This document shows, piece after piece, positions 1 to 10,312 of a stretch of DNA of 64,000 nt. Source of the stretch: Cafeteria roenbergensis (lineage: Eukaryota; Sar; Bigyra; Bicosoecida; Cafeteriaceae); NCBI GenBank assembly GCA_008330645.1, contig VLTN01000002.1, positions 1,116,001 to 1,180,000 of the forward strand, read 5' to 3'. Position 1 is the stretch's first letter. The number at the start of each line of letters is the position of its first letter. Below the pieces are notes generated by a model. That model ran no database searches. It worked only from the letters and a program-made list of their open reading frames with translations, and was not told where the DNA came from. Both the position numbers and the translations under genes were made by a program.

Positions 1-3000
1 GCATCGAACGCCTCGGTGGCAACCGGCGCCGACGCCAGCGAGGGCGGCCGCCGCAAGGGCGGTGCCGTGACCGCTTCGGGCTCGGGCGGCTCGGCAATCG
101 GCGACCCCAAGGGGAGGCGAGGCAGCGTGGCCAGCTCCATCGCGTCCCGAAGGACGCCCCGCATCAACTCGGGCAAGGCATTCACCGCGCTGCGCATCGA
201 GGAGGGGGCGGCGGAGGACGACCAGTCCGTGCAGATGCAGAGCCCCGCTGGTGACGGCGAGATGCCGCTGCCCGTGGCGCAGGGCGCGGCCGCGGACCTC
301 CCCGGGCGCACCGGGTCCGGGCGGTCGGGGTCTGTCGGTGCGAGCCGGAGCAGCAGCACCCCCGCGGCGCAGGGCGAGAGGGACGACGAGGACGGGGAAG
401 GAAGCGAGGGCGGGCCCGAGGGCACGGACGCCGGCTCGGGCACGCTGGCCGGCAGGCAGACGGCGACGCCGCTGCACGACGACGGCAACGACGAGACCAA
501 CCTCATGGCCCTGGGGCGGCGGCTGGTGCGGGACGCGCTCACGCTGCTCGAGTGCTCGCGGCACGGCCTGTCGGAGTCGGAGCTCCTGGAGCTGCTGGCC
601 CCTCCCGGGCGGGAGCGCCTGCCCCCCGTGGCGTGGGCGCGGCTGTACCGCACGCTGGAGGTGTACCTGCGGCCGCAGGACGAGGGAGGCGAGGGCATCA
701 TCGGCTTCTTCCACCAGCAGATCCGCTTCGCCGTGCGGCGCCGCTACCTCTCGCACTCGCGGGACGCGGAGCCCCGCGTGATGGAGCGGCTGGCGCACTA
801 CTGCGAGGCCAAGGCCGATCCGACGGGCGACGGGAGGTGGCTTGGCAAGTCCCAGCGCCACTTCGACGACTTGGTGTTCTACCAGCTGGGCGCGCACGAC
901 TACCTCGGCCTCCAGCGGACTCTGGGCAACATTCGCTTCATCGAGGCCAAGGTGGCCTTCGGCGGCGCCACGGCCGAGCACCTGCTCCGGGACTACTTCC
1001 AGGCGCAGGACTGCCTTCGCACGGTCAAGTTTTCGCTGCTGCGCGACCGCCTGGCCGGGGCGCCGCTGCGGCAGCGCAAGTCTGCGACCTCCAGCCCGCG
1101 CGCCTCGCGAAGCAGTCCGGTCGCGACCTCGGCGCGCGGCGGCGGCGGCGGCACCTCCGGCGGCTTCTCCGTCGCATCGGGCCCCACGAGCGTCGCAGGC
1201 ACCGCGTCGGCGACTCTGAGCCTGGTCCCGAGCTCGCCGGGCTCGCGCCAGGTCACGCGCTCCGGGAACCAGGCCAGTCCCCGGACCCCTTCCAGCTCGG
1301 GCAGCGGCAAGCAGCTTGTTGCTGCCGCGTCCGACGGCTCTGCGAGCGGGCAGGGGGGCCCGCCCGTCGTTCGGCTCTCCCGCACAGGCGTGGTCTCCCA
1401 CTACGACTCGTTCCGCGTCTTCGTGAGCGGCCACCAGGCCCTCCTGGCCGCGTTCGCGAGGCTCACGCTGCAGTTTGCCCTCTCCCAGCCGGACGACACC
1501 GCACCGCACGTGGCGGCGGCGGCCGTGGTCGAGAGCCACCTGCGCTCCCTGACTCTGGAGATGGAGACGCGCGAGAAGAGTGCCCGCGACAGAGCCGCCT
1601 TCGAGGTGCGCCGGCTCAGAAAGGCTGAGTGGCTCGCCCAGCGCATCGCGCTGCACGTTCGCGACGACTTGCGGGCCTGGGCCGCGGCTGGCTTCGCCCC
1701 CGCGCAGGTGTCGGCCATGGCGTCGGCGGACGCAATCGCCGCCGACGAGCTGGGACAGGGCCTCGAGGGCTGGGAGGCGCTGGGCGCCGTGCGCAAGCCC
1801 GACGCCGGTTCCTCAGGCTCGCCATTCTCGCCGGCGCCTCTCGCGGCCGCTGCCGCCGAGGCCGACCCCTGGGTGGTCGCCGCTGCCGCGGCTCGCGTTG
1901 CCAGGCTGGCACAGCAGGCTCGCAGTCGGGATAGCGCACCCAGCCGGCCGCCCAAGCTCGGTCACGCCTCCGCCTCGGCGGGCGGGCCTTCATCGAGGCG
2001 CTTCTCGTCCAGAACCGGGTCCGCCACGCCGCGCAGCTCGTCCTCGTCGGCGTCCAAGCGCGCGACGTCGGGCGGCTCGACGCCCTCCGCGAGGTCTCGG
2101 CGCCGTAACACCGCGGTGCTGCCTGGCGCGGTGGCCGTGAGCCGCGCCGCTGCCGCGGGCATGCTGGCTGCCGGACTTCACCCCTGCTGGCCGGTCACCG
2201 CAGGCACGGCGGCGGCCTTGGAGCTCATGCCCGTGGCCGTGGCCAACCTGGAGCAGGCGCTGTGCCGCCTGCGGTGGGAGCTGAGCCGGGCGAGCGACGG
2301 CCTGACGATGCGGAACATGCCTCGGCGCTACTGCGAGTTCGTGAACAAGCCGCGGCACAACCGCATCGTGGCCGACTTTGCGGGCTTCTCCTCGGAAATC
2401 ACGACTCTGGCCATGCCAAGCCTGGGCAGCGTGACGCGCTCAGGCGCCGCGCCGCCCTCCACCCCCACTGCCGACGGCGAGGCCGGCGCAAACACGGGCA
2501 TGATCATCGCGATCGGCTTCAAGGACGGCGCGGTGCAGCTCGTCGATGCGGCCACGGGCGAGACAAAGTCGGAGCTGCGCGTCGGGGGCCACTCGGGCCC
2601 CGTGTCGGCGCTTGTGTTTGCCGGGGACGGACAGCGCCTGGCGAGCGGCGGCAACGACTCGCGGGTGGTCATCTGGGACGTGGGGGGGCAGTCCAAGCTT
2701 GCCGACGTGTCCGAGCACACGGCAGCGGTCACCTCGGCGCTGTGGATCGAGACGCGAGGCCACCGGCCAGCAGCCGGCCACGCCAGGCACGGCTCAAGCC
2801 GGCACAGCGTGCGCAGCGGGGCCGGTCGCCGCGGGCCTCGTGGCACGTCCCGCCGGAAGCGCAGCACAGCCGTCGGGCGCGGCAGCCGCATCCTGCTCAC
2901 AGCGTCGATGGACCGCTCGCTCTGCCTGTCGCAGGAGCTGGCGGGGTCTCGGTCCATGGCTGCGTCCAAGGCGGGGCCGGAGACGCGGTACGAGCTGCTG

Positions 3001-6000
3001 CGTCGCATTAAGATGAGCAGCAACCCGGTTCTGAGCCTCGCCTTCGCCCAGGCCACGCTGACTGTGGCGGCGGGACACATGGACGGCCGGGTCAGCATTT
3101 TCGACGCCTCGGCCCCGACGCTGGGGCTGGTTCCCCTCCAGTCGTGGTCGGCGAACCGGCTGGCAGGGGTCGTCCGCCTGCAGTACTCGACCGACGGGAC
3201 AGTGCTCGCCACGGGAGGGCTGGACGGCAAGATTCGGCTCTTCTCGTCCCGGGGGGAGGGCGAGGGCTCGTCCAGCGGCGACGAGGCGTCCCCCGCGGAC
3301 GGGCGCGGCCACGCTCGCAGCTCCACGTCGGGCGCCGCTCTCGCCCGCGGGGCTGCGGGTCGGGCGGCCGCCGCGGCGATGCTGCGCGCCCCCTCGGACG
3401 CCGACGAGGAGGAGGACGCCGCCGCGGACGTGGTGTGGCACGAGCGGCCCATGAAGTGGCAGGCGCCCTCCTCGCTCTCCGGCCTGCACTTCAGCGAGGA
3501 CGGGAAGCGCCTCGCTGTCAGCTGCCTGGAGCGCAAGGCCACGGTGCTGCGGGTGAGCGACGGCGCCGAGGAGCTGGCGCTGACGGGCCACGCGTCGGCA
3601 GTCACCGCGGCAATGTTCTGGCCGGGCTCCAACGACAGGCTGGTGACAGCCTCCAAGGACAAGACGGTCAAGTGCTGGGACGCGGGGGGCGTCACCTCGC
3701 TCGGGGTGGGCCAGCTGGCGGTTCGCAAGGCGCTGCCGGAGACGATTGCGCTGGACACGATGCGCGCCATTGCAGCGGCCCACGTCAACGCCATGTCGCC
3801 AGAGCGCCAGGAGACTGGCAGAGGCTCGCCGCGCCGGGCTCGCCGCTTCGTGCTGCCCGACAGCCACTCGGACGAGTCGGGCTCGGCTGGCATCGGGGCG
3901 GGCAGCGGCTCGGCGCCGCGAGTGGGACCCGCGCCCACGGCCGGCTCACCCGTGACATCCACTCCCGGGTCCGTGGTTCCCATGTCGGTGGCGGCGGCAG
4001 CGGCGACGGTGACCTCCTCCCGCACGGCCACCCGCGCTCCTCGAGGCGGGCACGCCGTGCGCGTGACGGCGGCGTGCGTCTGCCCGGACGGGTCGCTCCG
4101 CGCCGTCACCGGCGATGCGGACGGCGACATCAAGGTGTGGGACGGCGCGTCCGGCGACGAGCTGGCCGTGCTCCTCGGGCACGCCGCTGCCATCTCCGTG
4201 CTCCACTGGACGCGAAACGGCGCGATCCTGGTGTCGGCCGACGCCGGCGGGACGTGCTTCGTCTGGGACGGGCTCCGGCTGACGCACAAGGTCATCGTGC
4301 CCGTCGCGATCGGGGTGGCCATCACCTCCGTCACGACGTCGACGTTTCCCACCTCGCTGGTGGAGGGCCGCCCGCACCCCTTGCCGTCCCGCCGCGCAGA
4401 GCGCGAGCGGAACCGCCAGAGAGAGCTCGCGCGGAGGGAGCGAGCCCGCGCTGCGGGCGCCTCGAGCGGCTCCGACTCTGCCAGCAGCGTGAGCACCGGG
4501 GACGAGGGCAAGGGCGCGGCGAAGAAGGGCGGCAGGCACGGCCACCACCGGAGCTTCAAGCTGACGGGCGCCGCGGCGGCCGTGCTGTCGCTGACGGGGC
4601 CGATTCCGGGCGCGGCCAAGACCAGGGACCAGGAGCGCGCAGACGCGCGCGCGGCCCGGCGGCACAGGCGGGAGGAGCGCAGCCGCCTGCGCGAGCGCAA
4701 GGTGATGGTCATCGTGGGGCTGGCGGACGGCCGCGTTGTCGGCTTCGACCCCAGCAACGGGATGCCCTGGACCAGGCTCATCGACGCCGTGGGCGTGCTG
4801 CAGGCGCCGGATTTCGGGGCCGGCGACGGCGTGCGCGACTCCCCCATGCGCGGGGCATCGCGGCGAACGGGTCGGCGCGCCTCCACCGGCATGGCCCAGA
4901 CCTCGCCCGAGGCCAGCACAGCTGTGTGCGCGCTGCGCATCGTCGGGCCCTCGCGCGGCGCGGTGCCCAGCTCGTCCGCCCCGGCGCCCCTCTGCTCGGG
5001 CACCATCGGCCCGCCGGTGCCGCCCCCGCCGGGAATGGCCGAGGACCCCTCCGCCTCGAGCGGGCCGCACGGCAGCAAGGTGCCGTCCGGCGTCGGGGGG
5101 CGGGGGGGGCTCGGCACGGGCGCGACCAGCAGCGTGTCGGCACTTGGCGCGGCGCCGCTCGGCCGGGGCACCTCGTCCAGGGCCTCGATGGCATCCGTGC
5201 GCTCGGGAAGCGGAGGGGGGGGCGCGAAGCGGCGCGGAGGGCCCCGGGCGTCCGACGCCGACGACGCCGACGGTCCCGCCTCCGGCGGCGGCCGGAGCGT
5301 CTCTGCCGACGCCGGCGGCGCAAGGCGGTCGTCGGATGCGGAGCGGCGAGCCGCTGCCGGGCCCACGAGCTGGCTCGAGTACACTTCGACCGAGGACCCG
5401 CCCGAGCAGGTGCGCGGCATTACGCCCATGAACCGGGTCAGCCGGCTCTTCATCCTGACGCGCAGCGGGTCGCTGGCGGTGCTGCAGCTGTCGAGCATGG
5501 AGGTGGTCCACAGGGAGACCATGTCCGAGGACGCGGGTCCTTTGGGCAAGGCAGTGGCGAGCCTCGCCGACGCGGACATCGCCCCAGACGCCTCCCGCGT
5601 CGCCATGGCGCCGAACAACCCGCTCGGAGACTCCGTCGGGCTCGGAGACCGGTCCGGCACGGAGGTGCCGAGGCTGGTCGTGGGACCTGCCGCCTCGCTG
5701 TTCCGCTCTGAACGGGCGCCGGTCCGCCCTCTCGTGGGGCAGCTCGACGAGGACGACCTGGCGGGCGCACGCGCTGCAGCAGAGGCAGACGAGCTGGCAG
5801 GCCGAAGGCCGGTGGCAGGCAAGCGCCTGTCGACCGCCACGGGCGCGGGCACCGGGTCCGTGCTTGGCGCGGGCGTGGGAGGCACTTCGGCGGCACCGGG
5901 GGCGGCAGCAGCGGCCAAGGGCGCGGCGGCGTCAGGCGCCGGCCAGCTGGCATCCTCCGCAGTTGAGGACGTGACTGCCCAGGCGGGGGAGGCCGAGAGC

Positions 6001-9000
6001 AAGGGCGACGACGCCAGCGAAGCGCGGCCGGCAGAGCCGTGGGTCAGCCGGATCTCCTTCTCGCTGGACGGCACGCTGCTCGCCGCTGGCCTCAAGTCGC
6101 GTGAGGTGGTCGTGGTGGACCCGTCCCGGCCGGGAATGGGCCCGGTCTTTGAGTTCGTAACGGTTGGCGCCGTGTCTGCAGTGGCAGCTGGGCACGGCGT
6201 GATGCCTTGGCCGGACCCGGAGTCTGGGGACGACGACGACGAAGGGGGCGGCGGCGGTGCCGACGCGGCGGGCGGCGAGGTCGGGGACGAGGAGGACAGG
6301 GCGGTCGTGATGCGCCGGCTGCGGGCGAAGCACCAGCGGAGGGCCAGCATCGGCTCGACGGGTGCTGGCGGGCCTGGCGGGGACAGGGCCGAGCTGCGGC
6401 CCACGCGGGGCCGGCGAGGGAGCGGCCTGGCGCTGGTGGAAAGCGGGTCTTCCCAGGGCGGGCGGGGTCACCCGAGCGCGCCTCTGCACCGCATGGGCGT
6501 GAGCGGCAGGATCAGCGGGCCCGAGGACACGGGCACCCTCGTGAACCTGGAGGCTGTGGCGGCGGCGGCGGAGGAGCCTCCTCAGTCCGATGACGAGACG
6601 CCGGAGGACATCGCGCGGGACATGGCCGCGGCAGACGTCGCGATGGCCGCAACCGCTGGCCCGGACGGCGCGATGGGTGGGGACGGCGGGGCCGGCGGGC
6701 GGCGCGCGCATCGCAAGAAGAGCTCCAAGGGCCTTCTCCGGGACGCAGAGCAGGAGCACCGCCTCCGCGACCTGGAGCTGAGCGGTGTGGGCCTCAGCGA
6801 GCAGCGACTGCTCGCCGGCGACGGGGAGGGCCGGATGGGCATCGTGGTGGCCGGCGACGCCACCGGCCAGGTGTTCATCATCGCCCTCGTCGACGTCCTT
6901 CGAGTGGCGGAGGCGCGGCGTCTCAAGGACGCAGTGGCCTCCCAGCAGGAGGCCAGGCGCAAGGCGCGAGAGCAGCGGGCGGAGGCGGAGACGCGCCGCC
7001 GGGACGCCGAGGAGGCCGAGCGGCGGCGTCGCCTCGAGAGCATCCGGCACGCGCCGCCGGCCGAGGCGCTCCGCTTCGCCGCGGACCGCGTCGCCTGCGC
7101 CATCCTGCCGCCCCGGAGGCTGCGCCCGAGCGAGGCGCGCGACCGCCAGCTCTTCGCTGAGTGCATGGCGATGCTGGGCATGGACGCGGGGCTGCTGCCG
7201 CCGCACGAGGTGGCCAGAGTGCGGGAGGCCTTGCCGGAGGGCGGCGACGTGGCGGGGTGCTGGGCGCTGCTGCGGGCGGCCGAGCGGCGCGCCATTGCTC
7301 TGGTCGCATTCCGGGCGCAGGAGCGGGCGGAGGCGTCTGGGGAGGGCGCGGCGGACCCGGGTGCGGGAGTCCTGGCGCTGGCGACGTCAGACCTTGCGAC
7401 GAGGGTCAGCGCAGAGGCGGTCGGCGGCCCCCTGACGGTGTGCGAGGTTCCCGCGCTGCAGGGCCTGGAGGCGCAAGACTGCCTTGTCGAGCGGCTGGCC
7501 GCGTCGCCAGTGTCCTTCGCAGGCGCGAAGCGGCCTGGCAAGCGCGGCTCCTCGGGCGGGCGCACCGGCCGGCTCTCGGGCACAAGGCTGGGCGCGCTGG
7601 TGCCGGGCAGCGCGGGCAGCCGCTTCGTCGTCGCCGCCGGAGCCAGCGGGGGCGGAGGCGGGCCGGGCTCCAAGCGCCAGCACACGCCGTCCCGCCCTCC
7701 AGCTGGCCCGCCCCCGGACGCCAGCGGCGGCGGCGGCGGCGATGGCGCCGCCTCCTTCGACGAGGCGACCCAGTCGGCGCTTGCAGTCATCTCCCGGGGC
7801 ATGTCTCCGGTCGACGTTGCCGCCGTTGCGCTGGAGGTGGTCGCCACCGGGCAAGAGGGGCCCATGCCCCCGCTCACTGTGTGGGAGGCCGCCGCTGCCG
7901 CCGAGTGCTTCGGCGTCCCGCTGGGCGACATGGGCGTGTCCCTCCGCAGCGCAGTTGCCCTGGCCGGTCAGTGGCGCAGCGCGGCCGAGGCGGTCCTGGG
8001 CTTCGAGTGCCCGGCCCGAGACTGGAGCTCGCCAATCGACAATGGCGACATGCCGGCAGAGCTGGCGACCACACGGAGACAGGCTTCATCGGCGCCCGGG
8101 GCTGCCGGGAGCAGCAGCCCGGCAGCGGCTCTGCCCGAGCACGTCTTCGTGCCCTCGCTTCTGCGCGGCGCCCCGCCGCTTCCGAGCCCCTTTTCTGTGG
8201 AGAGCTGCGTGGCCCTGGCAGCCCACTTCGGCGACCTGCCGGACGAGCCACCGTCCGCCGCCGCCGCTGCCGCCGCTGGTTCTTCTGGCGCTGCCGCCGC
8301 CGGCAGCAAGGAGAGGCTTCGCCCCGAGTCCCCTGCGACCGCCCTGTCCGCGAAGCGGGGAGGCAGGAAGGCGAGCTCGCGGTACGCGCCCCACCCGCCC
8401 ATCGTGGCCAAGCCGCGGACCAAGGTGGTGGTGGCGTTTGGCCGGGTCATATCGTCTCCCAGCGGTCGCCCTCCCACGGCAGGAAGCGCCGCCATCGGGC
8501 CCGGCAGCCCGGCCGCCGGCCAGCGGGCCGCCGCGGGCCCACCCCGGCCCGTGGTCGATCCGCGCCAGCTCGCGCTTGCGCGCCAGGCGCTGTTCCGCTC
8601 CCGCTTCTTCGCGCGGCCACGGGCGCTGCTGTGCGTGTTTGGAGGCGCGGGCGGCCTGCACGACCTGCTGGTCCCGGAGCTACGGTCCATCATCCGGCGC
8701 GGGGCGGTCACGGCCGCCATCGCCACGGGGGCCATGCTGCTGGACGGCGGGACCAAGGCGGGCGTCATGGATATGGTCGGCCAGGCCATGATCGGGAGGC
8801 CCGCCGGGTGCCTCCGGGCCCTGGGCGTCGCGCCGGACGGCGTCGTCGACAAGCCGCAGGTGGTGGGGAGCACGGAGGCGGAGGCGGCCAAGGCGGAGGA
8901 GGAGTCCAAGGCCGCCGCGGCTGCGGCCGCTGCGGCCAAGGCGGCCGCTGCAGGCGAGATCAAGAGCGACGCGGACCGCAAGGCCATGGAGGAGCGCTCC

Positions 9001-10122
9001 ATCCTGGAGCGGCTGCTGGGCGAGCGGCGGAGGAAGAAGAAGGTGGAGGAGGAGGCGGCGGCCAAGGCAGCGAGAGCCCCCACGCTGTGGAAGTGCGACC
9101 TGGAGCCCAACCACCCGAGCTTCCTGCTGACGCCGAGCTCCGAGTGGGGGTCGGAGACGTCGACCATGGCGACTGGGATCGCGGTGCTTCGGCACAAGCT
9201 CCCCACGGTGGCCGTGCTGGCCAACGGCGGGCTCATCGCCAAGCAGGAGGCGCTCACCGTGGTGCGCTCCCGGGTGCCGCTGGTCGTGCTGGCCGGGTCG
9301 GGGCGCCTGGCCGACACCATCGCGAAGCACGCCATCGCGCGGGCGCAAGCTGAGGGCCACACGCTCTGCTCGCTGGCCGACGCGACGCAGGACGCGAGCC
9401 GCGTGGCGGCGCAGGCGGAAGGGGCGGCCGCGGGGGGAGCCAGCGACAGGGACGCTGCGGCCGCGCCCGACCCGGGGTCCCTGGTGAAGAAGGTCAAGGC
9501 TTGGAGGGACACCCCCGAGGGCCAGCGCCTGGCGGAGGAGGACCCCCCCCTGGCGGAGGTGGCTGCGTACGGGGACCTTCACGTGCTGTCCATTTCCGAG
9601 CCGCCGCACGTGCTGCAGGACCTGATTGTGGCTCTTGTGGACCGGGAGCGGCGGCGGGAGCTCGCCGCCGTGGGGCGGTGGCGGGAGTCGGGGCTCAGGG
9701 GGTCGGGCAGAGACACGGAGGTCGCGAGGCGGGTCGCGTGGCAGTCGCTGCCGGTGCCGCTGCTGGTGTGCGCGGGGGCGGCGAGCGGGTCGGGATCGGG
9801 GGCGTCGCGCCTGGGAGGCATGGACCAGTGGCGCGTCCACGACCGCTACGGCAGCCTGGCAAGATCAGGCGGGTCGCAGGCTGGAGAGGCGAGGGCCGGC
9901 GCGGCAGCAGGGGCAAGCGGCGACGAGGAGGACGCGAACGAGGGCGACCACGGTGGCGACGACGAGGAGGACGACGACGGGGATGGCGACGCGGATGATG
10001 ACGAGGAGAGCGACGGCGAGGACGAGGACGAGGACGCCGAGGAAGGCGACGAGGTCGGTGACGAGGCCCAGGGCGAGAAGGACGAGGTGCTTGTTCACCG
10101 GTCAGGCAGCGATGAAGCCTGA
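1..10122 (+). CDS. Giant NACHT-type WD40 protein with C-terminal TRPM-like SLOG domain (5' partial)
   Basis: The reading frame is open from base 1, so the true start and any P-loop ATPase lie upstream; 3373 residues are visible, in one exon. Numbering from base 1: residues about 169-340 look like the helical/winged-helix part that follows NACHT modules in TEP1/NWD1-type proteins (GLSESELLELL, then FFHQQIRFAVRRRYL). Residues about 834-2300 hold a degenerate WD40 array broken by Ser/Gly/Ala linkers (for example LASGGNDSRVVIWDV, KTVKCWD, GDIKVWDG). A charged coil follows (2301-2348). Residues about 2872-3220 match the SLOG/LSDAT fold of TRPM channels (LLDGGTKAGVM, then EPNHPSFLL and WGSETSTMATGIAVL), without any channel segments after it. 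The last 65 residues are mostly Asp and Glu. Likely a cytosolic scaffold or sensor; the ligand is unknown. Confidence is good for WD40, fair for SLOG, moderate for NACHT ancestry. Confidence 0.8.
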   Translation, partial: ASNASVATGADASEGGRRKGGAVTASGSGGSAIGDPKGRRGSVASSIASRRTPRINSGKAFTALRIEEGAAEDDQSVQMQSPAGDGEMPLPVAQGAAADLPGRTGSGRSGSVGASRSSSTPAAQGERDDEDGEGSEGGPEGTDAGSGTLAGRQTATPLHDDGNDETNLMALGRRLVRDALTLLECSRHGLSESELLELLAPPGRERLPPVAWARLYRTLEVYLRPQDEGGEGIIGFFHQQIRFAVRRRYLSHSRDAEPRVMERLAHYCEAKADPTGDGRWLGKSQRHFDDLVFYQLGAHDYLGLQRTLGNIRFIEAKVAFGGATAEHLLRDYFQAQDCLRTVKFSLLRDRLAGAPLRQRKSATSSPRASRSSPVATSARGGGGGTSGGFSVASGPTSVAGTASATLSLVPSSPGSRQVTRSGNQASPRTPSSSGSGKQLVAAASDGSASGQGGPPVVRLSRTGVVSHYDSFRVFVSGHQALLAAFARLTLQFALSQPDDTAPHVAAAAVVESHLRSLTLEMETREKSARDRAAFEVRRLRKAEWLAQRIALHVRDDLRAWAAAGFAPAQVSAMASADAIAADELGQGLEGWEALGAVRKPDAGSSGSPFSPAPLAAAAAEADPWVVAAAAARVARLAQQARSRDSAPSRPPKLGHASASAGGPSSRRFSSRTGSATPRSSSSSASKRATSGGSTPSARSRRRNTAVLPGAVAVSRAAAAGMLAAGLHPCWPVTAGTAAALELMPVAVANLEQALCRLRWELSRASDGLTMRNMPRRYCEFVNKPRHNRIVADFAGFSSEITTLAMPSLGSVTRSGAAPPSTPTADGEAGANTGMIIAIGFKDGAVQLVDAATGETKSELRVGGHSGPVSALVFAGDGQRLASGGNDSRVVIWDVGGQSKLADVSEHTAAVTSALWIETRGHRPAAGHARHGSSRHSVRSGAGRRGPRGTSRRKRSTAVGRGSRILLTASMDRSLCLSQELAGSRSMAASKAGPETRYELLRRIKMSSNPVLSLAFAQATLTVAAGHMDGRVSIFDASAPTLGLVPLQSWSANRLAGVVRLQYSTDGTVLATGGLDGKIRLFSSRGEGEGSSSGDEASPADGRGHARSSTSGAALARGAAGRAAAAAMLRAPSDADEEEDAAADVVWHERPMKWQAPSSLSGLHFSEDGKRLAVSCLERKATVLRVSDGAEELALTGHASAVTAAMFWPGSNDRLVTASKDKTVKCWDAGGVTSLGVGQLAVRKALPETIALDTMRAIAAAHVNAMSPERQETGRGSPRRARRFVLPDSHSDESGSAGIGAGSGSAPRVGPAPTAGSPVTSTPGSVVPMSVAAAAATVTSSRTATRAPRGGHAVRVTAACVCPDGSLRAVTGDADGDIKVWDGASGDELAVLLGHAAAISVLHWTRNGAILVSADAGGTCFVWDGLRLTHKVIVPVAIGVAITSVTTSTFPTSLVEGRPHPLPSRRAERERNRQRELARRERARAAGASSGSDSASSVSTGDEGKGAAKKGGRHGHHRSFKLTGAAAAVLSLTGPIPGAAKTRDQERADARAARRHRREERSRLRERKVMVIVGLADGRVVGFDPSNGMPWTRLIDAVGVLQAPDFGAGDGVRDSPMRGASRRTGRRASTGMAQTSPEASTAVCALRIVGPSRGAVPSSSAPAPLCSGTIGPPVPPPPGMAEDPSASSGPHGSKVPSGVGGRGGLGTGATSSVSALGAAPLGRGTSSRASMASVRSGSGGGGAKRRGGPRASDADDADGPASGGGRSVSADAGGARRSSDAERRAAAGPTSWLEYTSTEDPPEQVRGITPMNRVSRLFILTRSGSLAVLQLSSMEVVHRETMSEDAGPLGKAVASLADADIAPDASRVAMAPNNPLGDSVGLGDRSGTEVPRLVVGPAASLFRSERAPVRPLVGQLDEDDLAGARAAAEADELAGRRPVAGKRLSTATGAGTGSVLGAGVGGTSAAPGAAAAAKGAAASGAGQLASSAVEDVTAQAGEAESKGDDASEARPAEPWVSRISFSLDGTLLAAGLKSREVVVVDPSRPGMGPVFEFVTVGAVSAVAAGHGVMPWPDPESGDDDDEGGGGGADAAGGEVGDEEDRAVVMRRLRAKHQRRASIGSTGAGGPGGDRAELRPTRGRRGSGLALVESGSSQGGRGHPSAPLHRMGVSGRISGPEDTGTLVNLEAVAAAAEEPPQSDDETPEDIARDMAAADVAMAATAGPDGAMGGDGGAGGRRAHRKKSSKGLLRDAEQEHRLRDLELSGVGLSEQRLLAGDGEGRMGIVVAGDATGQVFIIALVDVLRVAEARRLKDAVASQQEARRKAREQRAEAETRRRDAEEAERRRRLESIRHAPPAEALRFAADRVACAILPPRRLRPSEARDRQLFAECMAMLGMDAGLLPPHEVARVREALPEGGDVAGCWALLRAAERRAIALVAFRAQERAEASGEGAADPGAGVLALATSDLATRVSAEAVGGPLTVCEVPALQGLEAQDCLVERLAASPVSFAGAKRPGKRGSSGGRTGRLSGTRLGALVPGSAGSRFVVAAGASGGGGGPGSKRQHTPSRPPAGPPPDASGGGGGDGAASFDEATQSALAVISRGMSPVDVAAVALEVVATGQEGPMPPLTVWEAAAAAECFGVPLGDMGVSLRSAVALAGQWRSAAEAVLGFECPARDWSSPIDNGDMPAELATTRRQASSAPGAAGSSSPAAALPEHVFVPSLLRGAPPLPSPFSVESCVALAAHFGDLPDEPPSAAAAAAAGSSGAAAAGSKERLRPESPATALSAKRGGRKASSRYAPHPPIVAKPRTKVVVAFGRVISSPSGRPPTAGSAAIGPGSPAAGQRAAAGPPRPVVDPRQLALARQALFRSRFFARPRALLCVFGGAGGLHDLLVPELRSIIRRGAVTAAIATGAMLLDGGTKAGVMDMVGQAMIGRPAGCLRALGVAPDGVVDKPQVVGSTEAEAAKAEEESKAAAAAAAAAKAAAAGEIKSDADRKAMEERSILERLLGERRRKKKVEEEAAAKAARAPTLWKCDLEPNHPSFLLTPSSEWGSETSTMATGIAVLRHKLPTVAVLANGGLIAKQEALTVVRSRVPLVVLAGSGRLADTIAKHAIARAQAEGHTLCSLADATQDASRVAAQAEGAAAGGASDRDAAAAPDPGSLVKKVKAWRDTPEGQRLAEEDPPLAEVAAYGDLHVLSISEPPHVLQDLIVALVDRERRRELAAVGRWRESGLRGSGRDTEVARRVAWQSLPVPLLVCAGAASGSGSGASRLGGMDQWRVHDRYGSLARSGGSQAGEARAGAAAGASGDEEDANEGDHGGDDEEDDDGDGDADDDEESDGEDEDEDAEEGDEVGDEAQGEKDEVLVHRSGSDEA

Positions 10123-10312
10123 ACGTTCTTGGCGTTGCCAAGCGGTTTCTGGTTGCGGCTGGCGGTGAAGCGCAGTTGTGAGTGAGTTGAACTTGAAGCT
10201 TGTTTGCGCTTGCAATGACTCTGCGCGGACAGTTTTTGCTTGCCACGGGGTCTCGCATGCGACCGCACTCAGCCAGGCTCGCGCGAGCCCTTGCAGCACC
10301 GCGGCGAGAGTC

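Noticed and set aside
2328-6404. 1358-codon open frame antisense to the WD40 gene
   Set aside because: Lies fully inside a gene with clear WD40 and SLOG domains; no family motif; long antisense frames are expected at this GC content.
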